In this document: positions 14,007 to 20,225 of the stretch, piece after piece | How the letters are laid out: each line of letters starts with the position of its first letter | Position numbering within the stretch: the stretch's first letter is position 1 | DNA from: Candidatus Hydrogenedentota bacterium | Lineage (GTDB): Bacteria > Hydrogenedentota > Hydrogenedentia > Hydrogenedentales > SLHB01 | NCBI GenBank assembly: GCA_016934125.1 | Contig: JAFGTL010000365.1 | Coordinates: 1 to 20,225 of the forward strand | DNA: 20,225 nucleotides | Direction: 5' to 3' | Position numbers and translations under genes: made by a program | The notes under the pieces: generated by a model | What the model saw: only the letters and a program-made list of their open reading frames with translations | The model's database searches: none | What the model was told of the DNA's origin: nothing

Positions 14007-14824
14007 CGACAGGCCGAAAGCGCAAGGTGGTGCTCGTGGTTGTGGCCCACGGCGACGACATGGAGTTCCTCGCGGGCGGCACGGTGGCCCGCTTCGTCGA
14101 CGAGAAAGGCTACGACGTCTACGAGTACATCCTGACGGATAACTCGAAGGGCTCGTATCGGCTCGGGCCGGCCGAACTGGCCGGGGCGTCCGCCCGCGAG
14201 GCCGAAGAGGCGGGCCGGGTGTTGGGGCTGCGCGCCGTGCGGTTCGAGGGCTACGCGGATGGCGAACTCAACGCGGAGCCGGTGAACGCGATCCGGGGCA
14301 AGATCATGGCCGTGATCCGCGAGGTTAAGGCCGATATCGTCATGAGTTGGGATCCCTTCGCGCCTTATGAAGGCCACCCCGACCACCGCGTGGTGGCCAT
14401 GGCGTCCCTCGAGGCCGCGTCCTTCAGCGGCAACCCCCGGTTCCATCCCGAACACGCCCATCCGCCCCATCCGGTGACGGAGGCGTACTGGTTCGCCAAA
14501 TCCCCAACGAATGCGCGGTGTTTCGTCGACATCTCGTCCACCATCGACAAGAAACTCGAGGCCTTGCTCAAGCATGACACGCAGATGGCGCTCACCGTGG
14601 ACGGCATCCTCCAGGAGGCCCGCGCGTTGGGCGTGAGCGTGCCGGGCCTCGAACAGGCCGCCGAGGCGGGCGCGCACGGCGCCCTCATGGACGCGGGCGT
14701 GCGGGCCTTCTGCGCGCGGACGGGCGCACAGGCGGGCCTGCCCGTGGCCGAGCAGTTCCGCTACGAGCGACTCGGCATGCTCGACACCGTCCTCGGCGCG
14801 CCCGCCATCGAGCCGGATTTTTGA
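14003..14824 (+). CDS. PIG-L family (LmbE-like) deacetylase
   Basis: This 273-residue protein shows the zinc site of PIG-L/LmbE N-acetylglucosaminyl deacetylases. His16-Gly-Asp-Asp19-Met-Glu21 (AHGDDMEF) holds two zinc ligands and the general base, and His125-Pro-Asp-His128 supplies the third ligand. The family normally has PHPDD; Gly at the third position is a small change seen in many members. Further features are the LTDNSKG turn and the WDPFAPYEGHPDHR region. The enzyme removes acetyl from N-acetyl sugars in glycolipids, thiols or glycan precursors. Its start overlaps the epimerase stop (ATGA), so an amino sugar made or epimerised by the neighbour is a likely but unproven substrate. No signal peptide is present, so it should be cytoplasmic. 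The DUF4434 gene follows within 11 bp. Confidence 0.9.
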   Translation: MTTGRKRKVVLVVVAHGDDMEFLAGGTVARFVDEKGYDVYEYILTDNSKGSYRLGPAELAGASAREAEEAGRVLGLRAVRFEGYADGELNAEPVNAIRGKIMAVIREVKADIVMSWDPFAPYEGHPDHRVVAMASLEAASFSGNPRFHPEHAHPPHPVTEAYWFAKSPTNARCFVDISSTIDKKLEALLKHDTQMALTVDGILQEARALGVSVPGLEQAAEAGAHGALMDAGVRAFCARTGAQAGLPVAEQFRYERLGMLDTVLGAPAIEPDF

Positions 14825-14835
14825 GGGCGCACCCC

Positions 14836-15864
14836 GTGCGCCGCGCCGCCTTCTGCACCCTCGCCCTCCTGCTGGCCGCGTCGGCCCTGGGATGCGCCCG
14901 GTTCGGCCATGCCCCACCGCGGGCCGGCCTGATCGGCACGTTGTGGTGGATGACGCCCGAGGACGCCCAACGCCCCGTCGCCGAATGGCGCGATGATCTG
15001 GATCGGCTCCAGGCCCTTGGCCTGAACCTGCTGATTCTGAACGGCCCCTTCGTCGGCGCGCCGGATGCGGGCGCCGGCGATCCCATGCTCGCCCTGTTCG
15101 CCGAACTGGATCGGCGCGGCATGCGCGTGTTCATCGATACCCTGGCCGCGCCCCACTGGTGGACGCTCGACGATCCTGCCGGCGAAATCGAGCGGGCCTG
15201 CGCGCGGGTGCGGATGCTCGAAGGCCGTTACGGCGCCTACGACTGCTTCGAGGGCTTCTACATTCCCTATGAGCTATACGTGTTCTGGGGCGAACGGGCC
15301 GGGCTGATCCGCCGGCTCTACGGCGAGGTGTCGGCGTGCTGCAAACAAGTCGCCCCGGAGCGGCCCGTCATGATCTCCCCGTTCTTCATCCTCGATCGGG
15401 CCGGCATCCTCGGCGACTTCCGCTGGGCCGAACCGGCCGAGTATCAAGCCTTCTGGACGCATCTCCTCGCCCAGGCCGACATCGATATCGTCGCGTTGCA
15501 GGACAGCGGCGAGCACCTCTCGTTCTACACGCTCGCGGATCGCGCCCCCTTCTTCGAGGCCATGGCGGCCGCATGCCGCGCCACCGACACGGCGCTCTGG
15601 GCCAACATCGAGACGGGCGAACTCGCCGTGCGCGATGCCCGCGAGTACGTCGAGCGGTTCGGCGAGAAGACCCATGTCAACGATCCCAGCACCCGGCCGT
15701 ACTGGCGCGGCGTGCCGGCAGATAAGCTGGCGGTTAAGCTCGAGTTCGCGGGCGCCTACACCCCAACGGCCATCACCTGGGGCTACCGCGAGTTCATCCG
15801 CCCCGCCCTGGGCGACTCCGCCGCGGCCCTCTACGCCGCATACTGCGAGCAGTTGCGCAAGTAG
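14836..15864 (+). CDS. DUF4434-type TIM-barrel lipoprotein
   Basis: Taken from GTG 14836 (TGAGGG 8 nt upstream), the 342-residue protein has a lipoprotein signal: basic start, hydrophobic LALLLAASA, and the lipobox A-L-G-Cys20. A TTG at 14821 is in frame but lacks a ribosome-binding site. The mature protein opens with GLIGTLWWMTPEDAQRPVAE and has LGLNLLILNG, GMRVFIDTLAAP, FEGFYIPYEL, DIDIVALQDSG and ALWANIETGE, strand by strand in the order of a TIM barrel. The DUF4434 family is glycoside-hydrolase-like; Glu255 in IETGE and the Glu in the YIPYEL strand are candidate acids. It is the third gene of the epimerase operon and would sit on a membrane facing the periplasm or outside. Its stop region carries the promoter of the methyltransferase. 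Confidence 0.8.
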   Translation: MRRAAFCTLALLLAASALGCARFGHAPPRAGLIGTLWWMTPEDAQRPVAEWRDDLDRLQALGLNLLILNGPFVGAPDAGAGDPMLALFAELDRRGMRVFIDTLAAPHWWTLDDPAGEIERACARVRMLEGRYGAYDCFEGFYIPYELYVFWGERAGLIRRLYGEVSACCKQVAPERPVMISPFFILDRAGILGDFRWAEPAEYQAFWTHLLAQADIDIVALQDSGEHLSFYTLADRAPFFEAMAAACRATDTALWANIETGELAVRDAREYVERFGEKTHVNDPSTRPYWRGVPADKLAVKLEFAGAYTPTAITWGYREFIRPALGDSAAALYAAYCEQLRK

Positions 15865-15882
15865 TGGGCCGGCCGCTATCCT
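15853..15882 (+). promoter_or_regulatory. Promoter for the methyltransferase gene, probably leaderless
   Basis: TTGCGC (15853-15858) inside the last codons of the DUF4434 gene, an 18-nt spacer and TATCCT (15877-15882). Six bases (CTCGCC) follow, then ATG 15889, with no ribosome-binding site. The hexamer and the six-base gap repeat the pattern of the island cassettes, but the surrounding sequence is unrelated. Confidence 0.55.
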
Positions 15883-15888
15883 CTCGCC

Positions 15889-16545
15889 ATGAACGAACCA
15901 CTGACACGCCAGCCCGAACCCGAGTACATGGATCTCGATGACGAGGCCGTCGTGTATGCCGAGGCGGACTTCGCGGACGTGAATGCGGCGTTCGTCGAGC
16001 GCCTCATCGAGCTGACGCCCGCCCCGGGGCCCTTGCTCGCCCTCGACTTGGGCACCGGCCCGGCGGATATCCCGCGGCGCGCGGTGGCCGCGCGGCCCGG
16101 TTGGCGGATCGTCGCGCAGGACGCCTCGTTCGCCATGCTGTCCATCGCGCGCCGCGCCGATCGCGCCATGGGGCTCGTCCAATCGGACGCGAAGCGGCTG
16201 CCCTTTGCGCCGGCCTCCTTCGATCTCGTCTTCTCGAACAGCATTCTCCACCACATCACCAACGTCGAGCCCTTCTGGGCCGAGGTGAAGCGCGTCGCCA
16301 AGCCCGGTGCGGCGGTGTTCCTGCGCGACCTGGCCCGGCCGGACTCCGCGGAACGGGCCCATGCCATCGTCGAGACCTATTCGGGCAGGGAGCCGGATCT
16401 GCTGAAAGAAGAGTTCTACCGCTCGCTCTTGTCGGCGTATACGCCCGGCGAGATCCGGGGCCAACTCGAGCGGGCCGGGCTGGCCATGCTCGATGTCGCG
16501 CTCGTGACGGATCGGCACGTGGATATCTGGGGAACGGTGCCCTGA
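15889..16545 (+). CDS. Class I SAM-dependent methyltransferase
   Basis: This 218-residue protein has the Rossmann motif I LLALDLGTGPADIP (Asp53, Gly55, Gly57) and an acidic residue at the end of strand 2 (IVAQDAS). It also has motif IV FDLVFSNSILHHI and motif post-IV RDLARP, in the order of the Methyltransf_11/UbiE-like group. It transfers methyl from S-adenosylmethionine to a small molecule or lipid, and the acceptor cannot be told. It is cytoplasmic, with no signal or TM segment. There is no ribosome-binding site before the ATG; instead a -10-like TATCCT lies 6 nt upstream, so the message may be leaderless. A bidirectional terminator follows 29 bp after the stop. Confidence 0.88.
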   Translation: MNEPLTRQPEPEYMDLDDEAVVYAEADFADVNAAFVERLIELTPAPGPLLALDLGTGPADIPRRAVAARPGWRIVAQDASFAMLSIARRADRAMGLVQSDAKRLPFAPASFDLVFSNSILHHITNVEPFWAEVKRVAKPGAAVFLRDLARPDSAERAHAIVETYSGREPDLLKEEFYRSLLSAYTPGEIRGQLERAGLAMLDVALVTDRHVDIWGTVP

Positions 16546-16573
16546 CGCGGCACCGGCGGCGCGTCTGAAAACG

Positions 16574-16607
16574 AGGCGGCCGGGGGGCTTGCGCCCGCCG
16601 GCCGCCT
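16574..16607. terminator. Bidirectional intrinsic terminator between methyltransferase and porin
   Basis: AGGCGGCCGG (16574-16583) pairs with CCGGCCGCCT (16598-16607). An inner GGGC/GCCC stem with a TTGC loop continues the helix. On the plus strand TTTCGCTT follows. On the minus strand CGTTTTC follows. It lies between two convergent genes and can serve both. Confidence 0.8.
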
Positions 16608-16637
16608 TTCGCTTACTTCCAGTACGTCAGACGAAGC

Positions 16638-18200
16638 TTAGAACTTGATCTTCGTCATGATGAACACGTAATCGGCGTCTTCCTGATCCGTACCACCGGT
16701 GAAGTCCGTGCCATTGAACTGGCTGAAGGACCCCCAGGCGAGCCCGTCGCCTACGAACAGGTGGTTCCAGTAGAGCAGGAACATGAGGTCTTCGCTGTAG
16801 TCGTAGCGAAGCACCAGGGCCGTCTCCCAGCCGATGAAGTCGTCGCCTTCTTGACTCCAGAAGCTGAGGGCCGGCGCCACGGGAATCCGCCACTCGCCGA
16901 ACGTCACCGAGGTCGGGAAGTCGAAGGTCTCGTCCGCCCACTCGGCGGCCACGGACGCAGTCACCGTGATCTTCTCAAGCGGATGAACCGTCACGCCGCC
17001 GCGAACCTGGTAGAAGTTCGACATCCAGCCGTTGTCGTTCACGGTGGGCATGTAGTTGCGATCCGAGAACAGGCGGTTGAACGACACGCTGGCTTCGGGC
17101 CGGTAGAAGGGATTCATCCACTCCCAGAAGCTCACGTCGCGCTCGTCCTGGCCCTCGAAGTACACGCCGCCCACGTAGATGCGCGGCGACCACGGCATGT
17201 CTTCCAGCGTATACCCGACTTCAAGGTCGGCGCCCCAGTTGTCATACTCGGCGCCGTCATCGCCGTACAGTTGATTGAAGGGCACGAAGCCCGAGCCGTG
17301 GGCGTCCGCCTCGCCGAACTGATACGCCACTTCGAGGTCGTAGTCCAGGGCGGCCCACTTGCCGTTGGCGCGGATGCCGACGGTGTGGAGGTTGGTCACG
17401 TCGTAGTCATCGAGGCCGAACAGATCCTCGACCCACTCGACCGGCGCGATGAAGTTCGTGTCGTTGCGCGAACGCGCATCGCGCAGCCAGAACCAGTACG
17501 CCGACAAGTCGACGGGCTCGAGGGCCTTGTAGGTGGCATAGACGCCGTACAGATCGACATCGCCGTCTTCTTCGGTGATACCCGTTTCGGCGAGCTTGGC
17601 CCAGAACGCATCCACCGTGAAGGCGTCGACGTCATAGGTGAGCCGGATGCCGTCAAAGGACAGGCGCTGCGTCGGGGTGAGCATGTCGGTGATGAGCCAG
17701 CCTTTTCCGAACTTGAGCGCCTGGCGGCCGATGCGCAGGCGGAGGGGCTGATCGAGCACCTGGTTCATCTCGATGTAGGCCTGGTTGATCTCGATGTCAT
17801 CCGAGCTGTTGGCCCGCGAGTCCGCGCCCGTAATGTAGTTCGAGCGGAAGTCCTCGCCCCAGATCCAGAAATCGTAGAACTGGATAAAGGCCGACACGTT
17901 GTCCGTGAAATCGGCGCAGAAGTCGAGCACCAGCGCCGTCTCAAGGAAATGCCAGTCATTCCCGTCATCGTCCCAGTCGAAGATGGACGATACGCCGTTC
18001 GGCCCAATCGCCCGCCGCGGAACGAAGTTGTTCGGAATGATCACCTGCCGCCCCGGGCCGGCTCCCGTCCCCGTGGCGAATGCGTTCCGGTAGTACCGGC
18101 CCCGCATCCGCAGTTCGCCGCCCACTTCAATGTTCTGAAGTTCCGCATAGGCGGCGCCTGCCAATGCGAGCGTCAGTGCGACACAGATCAGCCTGCGCAT
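16638..18200 (-). CDS. Outer-membrane porin-like beta-barrel (alginate-export type)
   Basis: This 520-residue protein starts at ATG 18200 with GGAGGAG 4 nt upstream. Residues 1-19 (MRRLICVALTLALAGAAYA) are a classic signal peptide. The mature protein begins ELQNIEVGGELRMRGRYYRN, a first strand as in alginate-export-family porins. It continues with alternating aromatic strands such as FIQFYDFWIWG, QAYIEMNQV, LRIGRQALKFGKGWLI and LDYDLEVAYQFG, and ends YVFIMTKIKF with the terminal Phe of outer-membrane barrels. It would allow uptake or export of oligosaccharides across the outer membrane. The solute is not known. Transcription is predicted from a promoter about 230 bp upstream, giving a long structured leader. 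The sulfatase-like gene upstream is on the same strand, but an intervening promoter suggests separate control. Confidence 0.85.
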   Translation of the reverse strand: MRRLICVALTLALAGAAYAELQNIEVGGELRMRGRYYRNAFATGTGAGPGRQVIIPNNFVPRRAIGPNGVSSIFDWDDDGNDWHFLETALVLDFCADFTDNVSAFIQFYDFWIWGEDFRSNYITGADSRANSSDDIEINQAYIEMNQVLDQPLRLRIGRQALKFGKGWLITDMLTPTQRLSFDGIRLTYDVDAFTVDAFWAKLAETGITEEDGDVDLYGVYATYKALEPVDLSAYWFWLRDARSRNDTNFIAPVEWVEDLFGLDDYDVTNLHTVGIRANGKWAALDYDLEVAYQFGEADAHGSGFVPFNQLYGDDGAEYDNWGADLEVGYTLEDMPWSPRIYVGGVYFEGQDERDVSFWEWMNPFYRPEASVSFNRLFSDRNYMPTVNDNGWMSNFYQVRGGVTVHPLEKITVTASVAAEWADETFDFPTSVTFGEWRIPVAPALSFWSQEGDDFIGWETALVLRYDYSEDLMFLLYWNHLFVGDGLAWGSFSQFNGTDFTGGTDQEDADYVFIMTKIKF

Positions 18201-18425
18201 GTTTCTCCTCCCGTTTTAGTTCGCGGACACCGCCCTTCGCAGTACGTCACTGCGCCGAGCACCTTGCCCGACCTCTCCCTAATGTTGGCGTTCCCCCCGC
18301 GCTGGGCCATCCCAGCCTCCCCCGCTTTCGGTTCGGCCCGTTTCGTGTCCTCCACGAAACGTTCTCCCCCGATCGGCGGGCCGGCTTGGCGGCGCGCGAG
18401 AATTTGGCCTCCGCTTTTGATTCCA
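18201..18425 (-). promoter_or_regulatory. Long structured 5' leader of the porin mRNA
   Basis: The predicted start near 18425 and the ATG at 18200 leave about 225 nt of untranslated RNA. It contains a perfect 9-bp stem (18338-18346 with 18352-18360, 5-nt loop) and a 5-bp CTGGG/CCCAG stem (18301-18305 with 18310-18314). A short frame of 81 codons from the ATG at 18433 covers it, but that ATG overlaps the -10 box, so the ORF is unlikely to be translated. I do not recognise a known riboswitch. The leader could bind an sRNA or protein, as porin leaders often do. Confidence 0.4.
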
Positions 18426-18431
18426 GGCGCC

Positions 18432-18461
18432 ATATTAGCAGGATTGTGCCCTGAAACGCAA
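18432..18461 (-). promoter_or_regulatory. Sigma-70-like promoter of the porin gene
   Basis: Read on the minus strand: TTGCGT (18456-18461), an 18-nt spacer and TAATAT (18432-18437) preceded by TGC as an extended -10. The stretch from here to the sulfatase-like stop at 18606 holds a run of seven A (18573-18579). Read on the minus strand this gives a T tract and might be part of a weak terminator, but its hairpin is poor. Confidence 0.65.
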
Positions 18462-18605
18462 GGGGTTTGTGACTGGGATTCTTGGGGTTACCGGCCACTG
18501 CCGAGCGGCGTTCCGTGCCGCCGACGGCCCCTGGACTCGCGGAGGAACCGGCGCCCCGCGTTCGGCCCGGTGAAAAAAAGGCGTCGGCAAGGCCACAGGT
18601 GCCCC

Positions 18606-20033
18606 CTAGAGATACCCAGCCGCCTTCAGCGCCTCGACATGTTCGCTGCTGAGATCCTTCTCCTCGATGGACTGCGAGTCGGCCGTCAGTTGCGCGTACG
18701 CGGCCTGCGCGTGAGCCCGCATCGCGTCGGCTTCGGCCGAGTCCGCCACGGCCAGGTTGGCCAGTTCCCGGGGGTCCGAATCGAGCGCGAAGAACTCATC
18801 GACGCCGTGCGCGTGGAAGATGTACTTGAGCCGTTCGTCCTGCACCGAGTAGATCGGCCCGTCTTCCCACTCCATCGTGAAGGGATGGAGTGGATACTTC
18901 CGCCTCCGCTGCGCGAACACGCGGCGATCCGAGGGGAGCCCGCCGGTGCCGTCGACGAGGGGCATGAGGGAGACACCGTGGATCGGGGTGGCCTGCCTGT
19001 CGACGGACACCCCGAACGCATCGGCCGCGGTCGGCAGCAGATCGGTGTGATGGGCGAGGCCGTCGACGCCGCGCGCCCCATAGCGCCCGTCCGGCGCGTG
19101 GATCAGGAGCGGCACGTGCAGTTCTTCCTGGTAGATGTGCTTGCCGTGGCCCTCATACCCGTGGGCGCCGAGCCCTTCGCCGTGATCGGCCGTCACGATC
19201 CACAGGCTGTTGTCGTTGAGCCCGCGCCGGCCGGCGTACGCGTACAGCTCGCCGAGGTGCGCGTCCATGAAGCGGATCTCCGCGTCGTACGCCTGTTGCG
19301 TCGCCACGAACGCATCGAGATCGCCCGCCCACGGCCCCGACTCGGGATCCTTCTTCTGCGTATCGAGCCAATACGCCGTCAGTTGCCGCCGTTCCTTGTC
19401 GTCGCGGAACCGGAGCAGATCGCGGAACTCGGCCGGCGCCCGATACGGCACGTGGGCATCGAACAGGTGCAGCCAGAGGAAAAACCGATCGCGCGGGCCC
19501 CGGCCCCGCAGCCAATCCCGGGCCAGGGCCACCGTCTCGGGCGCCAGGCTGTACTCAACCTTGTACTTGTCCGGATCGGGACGGCGCTGAAACGTGCGGA
19601 ACCCCCGCTCAAACCATCCCAGCCATACCATGCTGTAGAACCCCGCCGTGTCGAACCCGCTATCCTGGAAGGCCTGCGCCATCGCGTACACCTTGTCCGA
19701 CATGCCCGCCTGGGAATTGTGGACATACTTGTGTTGCGGCACCTCGAGGCCCGAGAAGATCGAGGCGTGGGCCGGATTCGTGTGGGAAGACGCCGCCATG
19801 GCGCGCCGGAACAAGGCGCTGCGCCGGGCAAGATCGGTGAGGAACGGGGCCGTGTCGCGCGGATACCCGTAGCATTCGAGATGATCGGCCCGGAGCGTAT
19901 CGAGGGTGACGAGAAACAGCCGCCGGAACGGGCCGCCCGAACCGGGCGCACACGATGCCGTAAGCCCCGCCGCCGCAAGGCCCGCCGAGGCCTTCAGAAA
20001 CACCCGTCTCGATCTCGGTGCGTCTCCCTTCAT
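18606..20033 (-). CDS. Tat-exported sulfatase-superfamily hydrolase lacking the formylglycine motif
   Basis: This 475-residue protein from ATG 20033 has a twin-arginine signal (SRRVFLK at 8-14) ending at LTASC28, so Cys28 could be lipidated, though the lipobox is imperfect. The alkaline-phosphatase/sulfatase fold begins LFLVTLDTLRADH with the metal-binding Asp45. The usual Cys-x-Pro-x-Arg is replaced by Thr85-Asn-Pro-Ala-His89 (SSHTNPAHASIFSGL). Members of this type use Thr or Ser as nucleophile and may be phosphatases, phosphodiesterases or phospho-transferases rather than sulfatases. Metal motifs TADHGEGLGAHG and HGKHIYQEELHVPLLIH are intact, so it is probably active. The C-terminus (SSEHVEALKAAGYL) is typical of the group. 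A good promoter lies 47-75 bp upstream. Open frame further upstream to 20159 is ignored. Confidence 0.88.
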   Translation of the reverse strand: MKGDAPRSRRVFLKASAGLAAAGLTASCAPGSGGPFRRLFLVTLDTLRADHLECYGYPRDTAPFLTDLARRSALFRRAMAASSHTNPAHASIFSGLEVPQHKYVHNSQAGMSDKVYAMAQAFQDSGFDTAGFYSMVWLGWFERGFRTFQRRPDPDKYKVEYSLAPETVALARDWLRGRGPRDRFFLWLHLFDAHVPYRAPAEFRDLLRFRDDKERRQLTAYWLDTQKKDPESGPWAGDLDAFVATQQAYDAEIRFMDAHLGELYAYAGRRGLNDNSLWIVTADHGEGLGAHGYEGHGKHIYQEELHVPLLIHAPDGRYGARGVDGLAHHTDLLPTAADAFGVSVDRQATPIHGVSLMPLVDGTGGLPSDRRVFAQRRRKYPLHPFTMEWEDGPIYSVQDERLKYIFHAHGVDEFFALDSDPRELANLAVADSAEADAMRAHAQAAYAQLTADSQSIEEKDLSSEHVEALKAAGYL

Positions 20034-20079
20034 GAGCCCCGCCCTCGCTCCCGCTGCTACAGTCTGACGCGTTATACCG

Positions 20080-20108
20080 ATCATAGGGGGCAAGCCGCCC
20101 ATGATCAA
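20080..20108 (-). promoter_or_regulatory. Sigma-70-like promoter of the sulfatase-like gene
   Basis: On the minus strand TTGATC (20103-20108), a 17-nt spacer and TATGAT (20080-20085). Transcription would start near 20073, leaving about 40 nt to the ATG at 20033. An AGGGCGGGG stretch lies before the start codon. Confidence 0.65.
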
Positions 20109-20156
20109 GCTGTGGCCTTTGCGGAGCCGGTTCCCGTTTTGTTGCGCGGCCCGGAG

Positions 20157-20195
20157 CATAGTTTACACTTTGGACCGGGAACATGGTTTACACTT
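20157..20195. repeat. Direct repeats resembling an insertion-sequence end
   Basis: CATAGTTTACACTT (20157-20170) and CATGGTTTACACTT (20182-20195) recur at a 25-bp period, with CCGG..A before each. Tandem GTTTACACTT/AAGTGTAAAC units beside CCGGGAACATG are, from memory, typical of the multiple terminal repeats of IS21- or IS481-like elements. If so, the element lies to the right of the window and its left end is here. No transposase is visible in the last 30 bases. Confidence 0.45.
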
Positions 20196-20225
20196 GCGCT
20201 GTATGTTTGGTCATGGAATCTCAGG

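Noticed and set aside
15274..16518. 414-codon minus-strand frame over the DUF4434 and methyltransferase genes
   Set aside because: It crosses two plus-strand genes with recognisable folds and shows no family feature.
18188..18433. 81-codon ORF in the porin leader
   Set aside because: Its ATG overlaps the -10 box and there is no ribosome-binding site; the sequence has no recognisable feature and is better explained as leader RNA.

Overview
The window is about 20 kb of GC-rich bacterial DNA. It looks like a member of the PVC superphylum or a nearby lineage such as Planctomycetota, Lentisphaerota or Candidatus Hydrogenedentota. The basis is the gene content: a Gfo/Idh/MocA oxidoreductase beside a secreted HEAT-repeat protein, Tat-exported sulfatases, a sialidase remnant, a parallel beta-helix protein, DUF4832 and DUF4434 TIM-barrel proteins and a PIG-L deacetylase. 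No rRNA, tRNA or taxonomic marker is present, so the placement is inference.

Layout. (1) 1-2712: 3' part of a Gfo/Idh/MocA oxidoreductase, then a HEAT-repeat protein closed by a strong terminator. (2) 2723-6990: a broken sialidase 3' end (minus), a secreted beta-helix protein (plus), and a minus-strand pair in which a sulfatase precedes a D-lyxose-type ketol-isomerase. (3) 7030-11305: an accessory island bounded by two diverged copies of a GC-rich composite repeat (7032-7366 and 10902-11304). Inside it are three copies of a shorter cassette (7337-7425, 7436-7567, 8919-9050). Each cassette carries a sigma-70-like promoter with an ATG exactly 6 nt after the -10 box. Also inside are a LolA-like membrane-anchored protein, a PH-like membrane protein and three small membrane proteins, two of them tandem paralogues. 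(4) 11326-16607: a DUF4832 protein, then an overlapping set of sugar-nucleotide epimerase, PIG-L deacetylase and DUF4434 lipoprotein, then a methyltransferase and a bidirectional terminator. (5) 16638-20225, minus strand: an outer-membrane porin with a leader of about 225 nt, a second sulfatase-superfamily protein without the formylglycine motif, and two 25-bp-spaced repeats at the right edge that may be the end of an insertion sequence.

How the genes may work together. Regions 2, 4 and 5 read as carbohydrate handling: removing sulfate or phosphate esters from glycans, importing products through a porin, isomerising a released sugar, and remodelling amino sugars. Region 3 does not fit that theme and is the least explained part. 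The repeated mobile-looking promoter cassette, which seems to supply leaderless starts to unrelated membrane-protein ORFs, is the most interesting signal. The same promoter-to-ATG geometry appears at the methyltransferase gene outside the island.
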